This document shows positions 1-10,015 of a stretch of DNA of 64,000 nucleotides, one piece after another. Made by a program: the position numbers and the translations under genes. Position 1 is the stretch's first letter. The number at the start of each line of letters is the position of its first letter. The notes under the pieces are model-generated. The model was given only the letters and a program-made list of their open reading frames with translations. It searched no databases and was not told the DNA's origin. This stretch comes from Dryomyza anilis (lineage: Eukaryota > Arthropoda > Insecta > Diptera > Dryomyzidae). Where the stretch lies: assembly GCA_951804985.1 (NCBI GenBank), contig OX638136.1:9675852-9739851 (forward strand). Direction: 5' to 3'.

Positions 1-484
1 CATTTTAAACAAGGGAACATGATGGAAGTCAGCACCAAATGCATATTTATTAAGCATATATTATTTCTTATAAATCTTAAAATTCATTATTAAGTTTAAT
101 TAAAGTATGTTATTTTATTCATTTTATATAACGTAGTATTTTTTCATTTTCAATTGCATTATTATTATAATATTATTGTGGTATAAGTAGTATATTTATG
201 TGTCAATGTTGATTGGTTACTTTATTTAGGATTAGGTTGAAAATTTATTTTAGTAGTAATAATGTGATTGTTTATTTTAACACTATTTAAGAATAAGTAC
301 CAACATTATTTTAATAGCATCTAATTTGCATGTATATTTTAACATTATTTAAGTTTAGGTAGTAACGTTATCGTTTGTAGTATAAATTAAGCATATTGAT
401 TTGAAACTTTATTCCAAATTATGTAGAAAATTTGTTTTAAGTATCTAAGTAATAGATAATATTAGTAAAAAAAAAATATGTTGC
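1..484. other. AT-rich flank, no gene seen
   Basis: Strongly AT-rich sequence with homopolymer runs. No ORF of interest, no recognisable repeat boundary and no RNA gene signature was seen. It lies just outside the block that recurs at 12213, so it may be the unique edge of the duplicated region. Confidence 0.5.
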
Positions 485-1678
485 AGGTATATTTGTAACC
501 TAATTTATAATTAATTAATTTTTAGTTGCTAGATTCTAACAACCGATTTATTTTATTATTATTTATGTAGTGGGTTTAGGTTGTAGAAAAAAGTAGTATT
601 CATTTTAATTGTATATGGTATATAGTAGTAGTATAAAAGTGGTTATCAAAAAATGTATGTAGAATTCATATTATTAATTCAGAAATAAATCTGGTGTTTA
701 ATTAACTTCGAAGTGATCAGCAAAAATAATTTTCAATTTTAATAACTTTACCATAGAATTTATTTAAACGCAAAAATAATCATGACTTTTTATTTTTCAA
801 TAGCATTAGCATGTACGAAAAAATCCAAATGTCATGGCAACCCGAAACAAAAACAATTATAATCATGAGAGTACATTTGGTTAATAGAAACTACAACACT
901 GAAAAGTCTCAACTTCTGCAAATGAGAGTGAGCGAGTACTCATAAAAAATGTACATGTTATTTTTGTATTTGTTTCAGATCTCTTTGATTAAAAAAAACG
1001 TTATGTTCTATGCTTTCTTCTTTTCGTTTTTTTTTTTTATTCACTAATATTTAACTCATTATTATGTAAAATTTAACTTTACTTCTAGTCAACAAAAAAT
1101 CTCTAAATTAAAAGAAAAACAAAATCATATAAAAACCAATTTTTATACTCACTTTGTTTGCTTGACGATCGTTGAAGGCCTCCATTGATGATGAGCTGTT
1201 GAGTCAAATATTATTGATATGCGTCGTAATTATATTATTTTTTAAAATATTGATTGAGCAGGATATTTTAAGGCACATCTTGACTCTTTGGTAGTAGTAT
1301 TTACCAACACTACAACATGTAATCAATTTTTTTTTGTTTGTTTTTTGTTTTACTTTTTAATTTAAACCATTATTTATATATATATATTTTTTTTTCTTTA
1401 TTCAATCTAAAGAAAACCAAATTTTGCTACCACTTTTTGTTGTTGTTTTTACTCACTTTTCACAATTACTTCTTATATGCATGCACCTTTTTCTATATTT
1501 CTTTTCACTCTGTACTTTTATACCATCATTATTATTATTTTTTTTTCCAATTATTTTTCTTTTTATATTTTTCTTAAACTTATTTGCTTTTGCTATATTT
1601 AATTTTTGTATACTTTAACTTGGACATTATGTATATTTATGAGGGTTTGAACATTACATACTTGTGTTGTTGTTTTTA

Positions 1679-2392
1679 TACCCTACACTAAGAGTGAAAG
1701 GGTATATTCAGTTTGGTACGCCGTTTGTAACACCCAGAAGGAAGCATCTCCGGTATGGACAAGTATATATATTCTTGATCAGCATGACCTCCTGAGTCGA
1801 TTTAGCGATGTCCGTCTGTCCGTCTGTCTGTCCGTCTGTCTGTCCGTCTGTCTGTCCCTACTACTTTTAAAATTGAAGAGCTAGATAAATGAAACTTATA
1901 ACTTAGATTACTAATATACCTACGCTGTATGTGCGAAAAAATTGGCGAGATCGGTCCATTGTGACCTATGATCCGACCACTTATGTTCAAATACCTCATA
2001 TAAAATGTACATATAAAGATCAATTTTTATGTATACGTGCTTAGGTAAACTTTTTTGGTCAAACATATATTGATATCATGCTCAAATACATGATAATAAT
2101 GTTTTCCGGCGAAAAGACTTGTGGTTCACAAAAAAAAAAATCGAAATTCGGTACACCTACCCATTTGTAAATATGGGTATCAAATGAATGGAAATTCTTC
2201 AGCGATTGAATGTTTGTAGTTATTTTCAGGATTCGTATACCCTGGTGACCTATATATCACTTTGAATGGTAACCACACATATGTGTAGGGTATTTATAGT
2301 CGGCTTAGACCGACTATAATTTTGATAATCCTAACTATCATAATTACACCTACTTTAAAATTTCCCATGTGATCTAACCTTCCCAACTGGTT
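1679..2392 (+). mobile_element. mini-me/DINE-like dispersed repeat, copy 1
   Basis: Begins TACCCTACACTAAGAGTG and ends near CCCAACTGG. It contains a GTCY tetranucleotide microsatellite after the phrase GAGTCGATTTAGCGATG, and an inverted repeat TATAGTCGG...CCGACTATA near its right part. The layout (GTCY microsatellite inside a short non-coding dispersed repeat) resembles the dipteran mini-me/DINE-1 Helitron-like repeats. Further copies lie at 13361-14072 (inside duplication D2) and, reversed, at 25393-26080. Assignment to Helitrons is by resemblance only. Confidence 0.6.
1810..1857 (+). repeat. GTCY microsatellite
   Basis: Twelve units of GTCC/GTCT in a row inside the mini-me-like repeat. The D2 copy near 13494 is shorter, and the reversed copy near 25940 retains only a few units, so the tract length varies between copies. 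Confidence 0.9.
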
Positions 2393-2718
2393 TTTTTTTA
2401 GTTTAGTTATTTCATATATATATATATATATATGTATATTATTTTTGTTGTTATTGTCATTGGCAAATTGATTTATTTGCATTTTTTTATGCTTTGCGCA
2501 CCGATCACGCGATGTGACCTGATGCTTTTGGCAGACTGATGCTTAAAATGATGCGTAGAAAAAGTAGTGATGTTAATTGTGGGGGCGACACCTATCGCTG
2601 TCTTTATATGGTGTGGTAAGACGATGCTTGTTGTTGTGCTAATTATCGTTTATGCCTGCATTGCGATAATCCACGTGACGTTGCTGACCATGACGCCTAC
2701 TGACGTAACATAAAGATG

Positions 2719-3330
2719 TGTTGAGAGTTAGCATTATGACAGTCACTCATAGCGTGACAGTTCATTGATATTTTTCTAGTGGGTATTTGCTGTTGCTAAA
2801 TATTAATTGCTAAATATGTAAATAATATTATATGCATTCTAATTGTTGTTAAAACAAAAAGTAAATGATGTTGGTTTGATGACACACCTTTTGGTCGTTG
2901 CCAAAATAAGCGGCGACAATTTACTTAGTCAGCAATTCTAACTATAAACCAAATTCGCATCAGCGTCAAGTTGCTAGTTTGAAGAAAATAAGCACGTGGT
3001 GCAATTTGTTTGTAAAAAAAAATGACTTCAATTCAATGACTTTGCGATGGTCTAAATTCAATGTCATCGCGGGTTGCTGATTATGCAAGAGTTGCTTTCA
3101 CGGTCAGCGTTAAGAAGTCGAGTTGTGGATCGAACTTGAGTTCTTTACGGAACTTGTGATTTATTTAAAATTTTGCTTCTGGGCATAAGCAACAAAACAC
3201 AATGTGATTGGCCAAAATTATGTTTCTAGGCTGAAGCAGCAAAAGACACTGGAAAAGTAGCATTGAAACTTAGATTAAGTATTAGTATATAAGCTGTAGT
3301 TATTTAGTTCTTAAGAGAGTTGTTATTAGA
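2719..3330 (+). repeat. C-family 5' LTR, truncated by insertion of A1
   Basis: Starts TGTTGAGAGTTAGC directly after GATG (2715-2718), exactly as in the full C1 LTR at 14434. It matches that LTR for about 610 bases and then stops at TTATTAGA, where the A-family LTR begins. The remaining ~130 bases of the C LTR are absent here. This shows that A1 inserted into an already resident C LTR. Confidence 0.85.
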
Positions 3331-3422
3331 TGTTGTGTATCATAATCGTAGAGTTCACATCTTACATATGATCCACTGTTGTGTATCATAATCGTGGAAC
3401 TTACAGCGTGCTTATGATCCAC
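3331..3422 (+). repeat. 46-base tandem repeat at the LTR start
   Basis: Two 46-base units (3331-3376 and 3377-3422), each starting TGTTGTGTATCATAATCG and ending ATGATCCAC. The LTR terminus TGTTG is therefore repeated internally. The same pair is present in all A LTRs in the window. Such repeats near the U3 start could hold regulatory sites; this is inference. Confidence 0.85.
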
Positions 3423-3572
3423 AATATAACATAATCAGTATATTTTTCTTTACGGCATACTTTTAGGGTTAAGCATTATGCATGTTAAACACAAACAGCA
3501 TTTAATTGTATTGGCGCACACCGCTTAACATAGCACAGGTATACACGCCCACGTTAAATAGGTCACTCAGAT

Positions 3573-3690
3573 AAACGCTGACTTAGTTATTTTAGAATGA
3601 TGAAAGTACTCAATTTATTGTGAAATTATAAATACGCTGAGTAAGTTATTTTAGCATGATGAAATTACTCAATTTATTGTGAAATTACAA
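3573..3690 (+). repeat. 59-base tandem repeat within the LTR
   Basis: Two imperfect ~59-base units sharing CGCTGA, AGTTATTTTAG, TGATGAAA and CTCAATTTATTGTGAAATTA. Also present in the other A LTRs. Possible enhancer-type repeats upstream of the candidate TATA box at 3877. Confidence 0.8.
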
Positions 3691-3933
3691 GAATACGAGG
3701 TGTTAAGTAGAAGTTAAGTATAGACTAAGAATCAATTGTTTTCGATAAGCTGAACTGTCTACAAATAAGTGTTAAGTATAAGTGTAACCAACTTTTAAAG
3801 CGAAATAAAGTGTCTTGAAGTAAAAAAGACTCGGTTGTTTTAAATAATATAAAGAAGGTAAAAAGGACTCAGTAAGTATAAATAGGATCAAATTAAAGTC
3901 ATAGAAGAAGGACCTTTTTAGAATACAACATTT

Positions 3934-3951
3934 TGGCGCAGCCGGTTTCTC
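3934..3951 (+). promoter_or_regulatory. Primer-binding site, tRNA-Ser type
   Basis: TGGCGCAGCCGGTT begins three bases after the LTR end. It matches the complement of an insect tRNA-Ser 3' end (TGGCGCAGTCGG in related elements such as 17.6 and 297) with one substitution. Family C uses the same sequence at 15149. Confidence 0.75.
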
Positions 3952-4516
3952 AAACAACGCTCTCAGGGACCGAGAGAAGAAGGACGATAGAAGGAAGAAA
4001 AGGACTAAAAATCACAAAATAAATGGTGATTATTTAATTTTTTGTTTTGAAAATACGTGAGTACCAGCAGAAAATTTAAACAATTATTACAGTGTTTAAT
4101 TAATTAATAAATACAAATTGAATAAATAAAGAAAATTTATTAAATAAAATTTATTTAATATTAAACTCAGATAAGTAAATAAAATTATTTCTAAAATTAA
4201 TATGAAACGGAATTTTTGATATTTTTTTTAATTTAAAAAAATTTTAGAACATTTAAAATATCATTTTCCTTTTAAAATTTAAATGAGAATAAAATAACAT
4301 TTTAAAGATTGTGAAAATTTGAAATATTTTTTTTTTTTTTATTTTTATAACATGGTCAATTTAATTAAAAATTTTACATTATTATAAAATATCTGATTTT
4401 AGTCAACAAATTTAAAATTTAAAAAATTTATAATATTTTTTTAACATTGTGGAGCTACGTGAACTGTTGAGTGTTCTTGGAAATAAATTGGGATTTTTTT
4501 TGTCGTTGATAAATAT
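3952..4516 (+). other. A1 untranslated leader
   Basis: AT-rich leader between the primer-binding site and the gag start. No ORF. Long runs of A and T; no clear structural signal could be identified by eye. Confidence 0.6.
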
Positions 4517-6358
4517 ATGGCGGAATTGGAACAATTACAGTTAGCATACGGAAACATACTAGGGCAATTTCACAGGTTTACGGATAAATTGTGGGCTCAA
4601 ATTAGCCTCGAAGTAAATAATAAAGAACATTTACAATTAATAAAAAATAAAGTTAATAACACAAAGGTTTTTTCTAAAGTAGAAGGAGTAGATGTCGTGT
4701 TCGAAGAATTAATATATTTCTTGGAACACAAAAGTGAGAATAAAATAAAAGAGATAGAAGGCTGGAAAGGCGAATTTGCAGCATTAACTAAAAATATAAA
4801 CGATAAATTAGCAGAAAAACAGGAGTTGTTAGACCACGCCTGCGGTATAGAGGCGGAAAACGAAAAATTAAGAGCATTGTTGAAAGATAAAGATATTTCT
4901 GATGAATCAGTAGCTAGGGCACTACGTCAACAACCAAGGTTAGAATTTGAATCAGTCGAAGAGGCAAATAACAAAGTAAGGGAATTGGATTCGAAAATCA
5001 GATTTTTAGAGGCGGAAGTAAACTTAGCACACGAAACATCATTATACCATAAAGAAGCTTTAAGAATAGAAGAAAATTTAGAAAGCATAACAAAAGATAT
5101 AACAATAATTGAAATGCCGACAGACGATATTTCGAAATGCGTACGAAATCTGGTCCCGGTGTTCAAGGGCGAAGATTCACCGTTCCTTAAAACGGAGCTT
5201 CTTCGATTTATAGACGGTTGTAAGGCAGCGAACCTTAAAATAACTGAAGAAAATCAGGAGGAATTCATGATTTGTATTAAACTGCGTCTTGATGGAGATG
5301 CATACGAATTAGTGAGGACCAAGAATATAAATGATTTAGATGAGTTGTTTGAATTACTTAAAAGCACATATTTAAAGGTGGCTACATTAGATTCAGTTCA
5401 ATACAACATAAGACAGGCATATCAAGGTGGAGGGGAAAGTTTAAGGGCGTTTGCAAGGCGTTTAGAAGTATTGCAGTCGAACGCAAACGACATAGCCGAT
5501 ACAATGTACAAAAAGAAAAACCTGCCAACAGATATTTTTAACACGGAACTATTAAATTCTGTGCTAACAGCATTTAAAGTGGGAGTGAGTGACCCGACTG
5601 TAAAGATACTACTGTTGAGTAGCAAGGCAGATAATTTAAATGATTTATTAGACGAAGCGTTAAGGGCAGAGGCCACAATACTGCGAGGGCCGAGATTACC
5701 GGAGGAACTGTATAGTTTTGAAAAAAGACCGAATGGAACCTCAGTTAGTAAAAATAATCAAGAAACTGATATTAAAAATTCACGACAAGATAGGGGTAAA
5801 AGTCAACAAATTAGAAATAATGGGAATACAGGGGGTGCCATGAAAAAGGGGCCAGTCTGTTCATTTTGCACAAGACCAGGACACACAAGGGATGACTGTT
5901 ATTTGCGAAAAAATACACCATTTTGCAGAGAATGCGAGAAATACGGACATGAATCGAGTTGGAGATGTGGATCAAATAGACTGGAAGAACGCCAGGAGAA
6001 CCAACAACAACCATTTCAGAATCAGCAGTACCAAGGGGGTTATAGAGGACTTCAGAATAACGGCTATCAACACCAACAGCAGCAAAATCAGAATCCGCAA
6101 GACAGCAATACTCGTAATAATAGAAATAATAATATTAATAATGGTAATGAAAATAATAGAAATAGTAATCCGTTTAGAAATAACAATAGTAATAACAACA
6201 ACGAACCTAATAGAACATACAGATATAATAGGGCATGTTATGGGTGTGGTCAAGTCGGCCATATGATAGCGGATTGCCACGCCAAGAAAAATGTTGTGCC
6301 AAACGGTAGTAATGCTCACAATAGGGGAAACTACCACGGGCCCAGCCAAAGCCAATAA
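4517..6358 (+). CDS. gag: Gag polyprotein of A1 (intact, 613 aa)
   Basis: Structural protein of the retrotransposon particle. The ATG at 4517 is the first in the open frame after the leader. Residues ~1-170 are rich in Glu, Lys, Leu and Gln with a heptad-like pattern, predicting coiled coil. Residues ~205-400 form the conserved retrotransposon Gag (capsid-like) region. Three zinc knuckles follow: CSFCTRPGHTRDDC (448-461), CRECEKYGHESSWRC (470-484, with five residues before the last Cys instead of four) and CYGCGQVGHMIADC (574-587). A Gln/Asn-rich linker lies between the second and third. The frame is uninterrupted and overlaps the start of pol in the -1 frame. Copy A2 keeps only the last ~175 residues; family C has a shorter Gag start without the N-terminal coiled coil. 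Confidence 0.92.
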   Translation: MAELEQLQLAYGNILGQFHRFTDKLWAQISLEVNNKEHLQLIKNKVNNTKVFSKVEGVDVVFEELIYFLEHKSENKIKEIEGWKGEFAALTKNINDKLAEKQELLDHACGIEAENEKLRALLKDKDISDESVARALRQQPRLEFESVEEANNKVRELDSKIRFLEAEVNLAHETSLYHKEALRIEENLESITKDITIIEMPTDDISKCVRNLVPVFKGEDSPFLKTELLRFIDGCKAANLKITEENQEEFMICIKLRLDGDAYELVRTKNINDLDELFELLKSTYLKVATLDSVQYNIRQAYQGGGESLRAFARRLEVLQSNANDIADTMYKKKNLPTDIFNTELLNSVLTAFKVGVSDPTVKILLLSSKADNLNDLLDEALRAEATILRGPRLPEELYSFEKRPNGTSVSKNNQETDIKNSRQDRGKSQQIRNNGNTGGAMKKGPVCSFCTRPGHTRDDCYLRKNTPFCRECEKYGHESSWRCGSNRLEERQENQQQPFQNQQYQGGYRGLQNNGYQHQQQQNQNPQDSNTRNNRNNNINNGNENNRNSNPFRNNNSNNNNEPNRTYRYNRACYGCGQVGHMIADCHAKKNVVPNGSNAHNRGNYHGPSQSQ

Positions 6359-6370
6359 GCTGGGGTCCCG
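6325..6370 (+). promoter_or_regulatory. Candidate -1 ribosomal frameshift signal (A1 gag-pol)
   Basis: The heptamer GGGAAAC (6325-6331) sits in the gag frame as G GGA AAC, the canonical X XXY YYZ form. Five bases later a stem forms: CGGG 6337-6340 pairs with CCCG 6367-6370, and CCCAGC 6341-6346 pairs with GCTGGG 6359-6364, with a two-base bulge (6365-6366). The 12-base loop holds the gag stop TAA. In the -1 frame pol is open from 6331. The same layout is present in A2 (46967-47012) and in family C (16895-16939), where the closing pair of the upper stem changes from C-G to A-T. Function is inferred from the pattern. Confidence 0.8.
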
Positions 6371-7361
6371 TTAACATTAGTAAAGTTAGGTCAAAGGTAG
6401 AAATAGTGGATCATACACCAAAGGAGCATGTGATCACATTTGCTACCGCAGCTTCAAATAACAACCAAAAAATCGTGGGGGAAAATATCGTTCATCAAAC
6501 GTCGAGAGTGACCGTTGATACATATGTTGAGCCACCGTGTTTGGTCTGTAAGGAGAAGTTGAAAGAGGAAAAAATGGGTGAAAATAATATTGTTCATCAA
6601 ACGTCGGGAGTGACCGTTGATACATATGTTGAGCCACCGTCTTTGGTTTGTAATGCAGTAGTAGGATTATTAGTTTTATCATACACTTTATAGGTATTGT
6701 GTCGATTACACTGGGGAACAAAATAATAAAATTAGCAGAATATGAAAAGTATAAGGGAACCTTTGGAGAGGAATCAGTAGGGTATAAAGTAAAAAACATA
6801 TTATCAAGAATATCAAAAAGTTTTGAAAATTTCGTAATAGAATATGATAAGAAGATTAGATGTCATATGAGTGAGTTTAGTAAAAGAAAGAATCGTATAA
6901 TATGCAGTAGGCAGGGTGACTATTTCAAACTACCTAATGTAAGTGATGTTTTCATCGAAGTACCTTGTGAGGATGCTAAAAATGGAAAACTCATATTACT
7001 GGTAGATTCGGGAGCAGATGCTAGTATAGTAAAGGAGGGTTCGATGATACGACTTCCGGGTTTTGATAAAAATACTCAGAAGGACTTTAGTGGTGCTTTT
7101 GGGGGATGCGTAAGGACTTTAGGGACAATAAATATTCAGCACAATAGTATAGAGTGGTTCTGTTTAGAGATGCATGTAGTGGCACTTGAACAAGGAATAC
7201 CCGCTGATGGAATAATAGGACGAGATAATATATGGAATAGGTCCATAATAAATGCCATAGATAAGAAGTTAATATTTTATGATCAAGATAAAAACAATAC
7301 TATACAACTACCCATGAGGACACGGGCAGACATGGAAAATATTTTTCTAATCAGGAATTAA
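6331..7361 (+). pseudogene. pol: Pol N-terminal part and aspartic protease of A1 (frameshifted)
   Basis: Pol opens in the -1 frame from the slippery site and runs to 6693. It holds a direct repeat of a short phrase (HQTS.VTVDTYVEPP, twice) each followed by a Cys-x-x-Cys-like piece, then a hydrophobic stretch. A one-base loss near 6675 relative to A2 shifts the frame; the reading then continues at 6699-7361 with the retroviral-type protease motif LVDSGADAS and the downstream GIIGRDNIW. The protease processes Gag-Pol in this family. The frame ends at 7361, where about 520 bases present in A2 (about 47995-48523) are missing. Confidence 0.85.
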
Positions 7362-7365
7362 ATTA

Positions 7366-8867
7366 ATGTTGGATGACGGCATTATATCGCCAAGCATATC
7401 ACCCTGGAATTCACCGATGTTGCTAGTTCCTAAGAAGAGCGGCAAGGACGGTAACAAAAAGTGGAGGCTAGTTATAGATTTCCGTAAATTAAACGATGTG
7501 ACAATTAAGCAAGTATTTCCGATTCCTCGAATAGACGAAATATTAGACCAATTAGGTCACAGTCGCTATTTTTCAACTTTAGACTTGGCAAGTGGTTATC
7601 ATCAGGTACTAGTTGAAGAAGGGGATAAGGAAAAAACAGCTTTTAGTACAGGTCTTGGTCATTTCGAGTTTAACAGAATGCCTTTTGGTTTAACAGGGGC
7701 TCCAGCCACTTTCCAAAGAATAATGAATGGAGGCTAGTTATAGATTTCCGTAAATTAAACGATGTGACAATTAAGCAAGTATTTCCGATTCCTCGAATAG
7801 ACGAAATATTAGACCAATTAGGTCACAGTCGCTATTTTTCAACTTTAGACTTGGCAAGTGGTTATCATCAGGTACTAGTTGAAGAAGGGGATAAGGAAAA
7901 AACAGCTTTTAGTACAGGTCTTGGTCATTTCGAGTTTAACAGAATGCCTTTTGGTTTAACAGGGGCTCCAGCCACTTTCCAAAGAATAATGAATCACATA
8001 TTAACAGGTTTACAGGGTATCGATTGCTTTGTTTATCTTGATGATATAGTGGTGTACGGAAAGAATTTAGCTGAACATGAGCTTAGGTTGAGTAAAGTAT
8101 TGCAGAAATTAAATACAGAAAAATGTCAGTTTTTGCGTCGCGAAGTTGTCTATTTAGGACATAAATGTTCGGAACTAGGTGATCTGCTAGACCCCACTAA
8201 AGTTGAATGCGTGAAAAATATTCCGGTACCAAGAAATAAAAAAGAAGTACAAGCGTTTTTGGGATTAATTAATTATTACAGAAAATTTATAAACAATATG
8301 GCAAAATTATCATTACCAATTAATAAATTACTTAGAAAAGATGTTAAATTCGCTTGGACAAACGATTGTCAAAGTTCATTTATTAAATTAAAAGAATCAA
8401 TAATTTCACCACCCATTCTCGCATATCCAGATTTTACAAAACCTTTTTTACTTACAACAGATGCAAGTAACGAAGCAATAGGTGCGGTACTGTCACAAGG
8501 CAAAGTAGGGAGCGACCGACCAATAGCATTTGCTAGTAGGGCATTAAATGGAGCAGAAAAAAATTACTCCACCATTGAAAAGGAATTTTTAGCTATAGTC
8601 TGGGCAACAAAAAATTTTAGAGCTTATCTTCTAGGCCGACATTTTCAAATTTATACAGATCATCAACCATTACGTAGCACAGCAAATCTCAAAGATCAGA
8701 CATCAAGGTTAGCACGTTTCAGGCATAAATTATCAGAATATGATTTTGAAATATTTTACAAACCATATAAACAGAATTTGAACGCAGATGCATTAAGTAG
8801 AATTCCACATCCAGAACCATATATTTCTGCAGCCCAAACACAGTCTAAGACCACACAGAATAAATAG
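7366..8867 (+). pseudogene. pol: Reverse transcriptase and RNase H of A1 (internally duplicated)
   Basis: Copies element RNA into DNA. Visible motifs: SPWNSPMLLVPKKSGKDG, LVIDFRKLND, FSTLDLASGYHQ, FNRMPFGLTGAPATFQ and the catalytic FVYLDDIVVYG near 8022; then RNase H with [16 protein letters not shown] and YTDHQPLR. A 266-base segment (7462-7727) is duplicated in tandem, which shifts the frame at 7737; the second frame (7764-8867) is long and open. Relative to A2, 21 bases are missing near 8110. The frame ends at a TAG (8865-8867) where A2 has a sense codon. Confidence 0.9.
7462..7993 (+). repeat. 266-base tandem duplication in A1 reverse transcriptase
   Basis: The stretch from TGGAGGCTAGTTATAG to AAAGAATAATGAA occurs twice in a row (unit starts 7462 and 7728), identical by eye. 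The unit is not a multiple of three, so it breaks the pol frame. A2 has the segment once. Confidence 0.92.
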
Positions 8868-10015
8868 GATAATCAAATTTCAAAAACAAAACAACGAGTG
8901 AGCACGCCAGTACTGGATGAAATAACAACAGACACCAATAACGAATTAAACTTAAGTCAACTATTAACCGACCCAGAGGAAATTAAAATTGTTATAAAAG
9001 ACTTTCATGACTCAGCATTAGGAGGTCACCAGGGCGCAGTGAAAACATATTTTAGAATCAGAAAACAATTTAAGTGGAAAGGTATGCAGAAACAAATAAA
9101 AGATTACGTTAAGAATTGTCAAAAATGCCAAGTAAATAAAAGTTCTAGGCTTACTAAAATGCCAATGGTTCTAACTGATACGCCAGTACGACCATTCGAT
9201 AAAGTATACATGGATCTTGTAGGTATTTTACCGGAAACTATATCTGGAAATAAATATATATTAACTTTTCAAGATGATTTTTCAAAATATATGTGCTGCG
9301 TAGCTATCCCAGACGCAGAAGCAAGCACTGTAGCAAAAGCATTTTACGACGAAATTATTACACGACATAACATACCAAAAGTATTGATAACCGACAATGG
9401 TTCGAATTTTGTTTCAAAATTATTTTCGGACACGTGTAAATTGTTAGGAATTAAAAAGTTACATATTACGCCATATCATCCCCAGGCCAACGGCTCTTTG
9501 GAAAGAAGCCATCGACCATTAGCAGAGTATTTACGAAGCTTTGCGAAAGAGGATGGGTCAAACTGGGACCAATGGTTAAATACCGCAATGCATGTACACA
9601 ATAATACAATGCATATGTCCACCGGTCAAACGCCTTTCGTACTTTATACGGTTACGATTTTGAAATGCCAACCAATCTAAAACGCAAATGCTCACCAGTA
9701 TATAATACCGATGATAGCAACAAGCTATTAAAATACCAAATTCAACGCACACACGAAATCGTACGACAAAATCAAGCCAGAGCCAAAGAAAAATCTAAGC
9801 AAAGCTATGATAGCTCATTACACCCAATAACATTCAAAGTAGGCGATAAAATGTTACTAAAAAATCAAAATAGGAAAAATAAATTTTCACCAGTTTGGGT
9901 GGGACCCTATGAGGTTCTTTCAATAAAAAGCCCTGTAACGACTGAGATTTGTATCAAGGGTAAAGCGAAAAAATTTCATAATAATTTGTTAAAAGCATAC
10001 AACAGTATAGTTTAA
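8868..10015 (+). pseudogene. pol: Integrase of A1 (one frameshift)
   Basis: Inserts the DNA copy into the genome. The N-terminal HHCC zinc domain is visible (DFHDSALGGH ... NCQKCQ), followed by the D,D-35-E core: YMDLVGILP, ITDNGSNF and HPQANGSLERSH. A single-base loss near 9640 (CTTTCGTAC against CTTTCCGTAC in A2) ends the first frame at 9680; the C-terminal part resumes in another frame at 9665-10015 with NRKNKFSPVWVGPYEVLS, typical of the integrase tail. The last codon is TAA at 10013. Confidence 0.9.

Larger units (their letters stand above)
485..3330 (+). repeat. Segmental duplication, copy D1
   Basis: This block is repeated almost base for base at 12213-15016. Both copies contain the same AT-rich stretch, the same mini-me-like repeat, the same GATG target site and the same C-family 5' LTR. 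D1 ends where gypsy copy A1 interrupts the C LTR; D2 runs on into the complete C element. Differences are small indels, microsatellite lengths and one inverted snap-back in D2. The duplication therefore happened after family C inserted. A false duplication from two haplotypes in an assembly is an alternative that the sequence alone cannot exclude. Confidence 0.85.
3331..3930 (+). repeat. 5' LTR of A1
   Basis: 600 bases, beginning TGTTG and ending CAACA (inverted ends), followed by the primer-binding site. It matches the 599-base A LTRs at 54421, 58671 and 63100 with only scattered differences. A TATAAATA box candidate lies at 3877-3884 about 46 bases before the LTR end, and AATAAA at 3804-3809. 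Which of these set the U3/R/U5 borders is uncertain. Confidence 0.93.

Noticed and set aside
1338..1618. Phe/Leu-rich small proteins
   Set aside because: Low-complexity T-rich DNA; recurs only because of the D1/D2 duplication.
5972..6355. 127-codon antisense hydrophobic protein (also 46614-46997)
   Set aside because: Antisense of the Asn-rich end of Gag; the sense frame has zinc knuckles.
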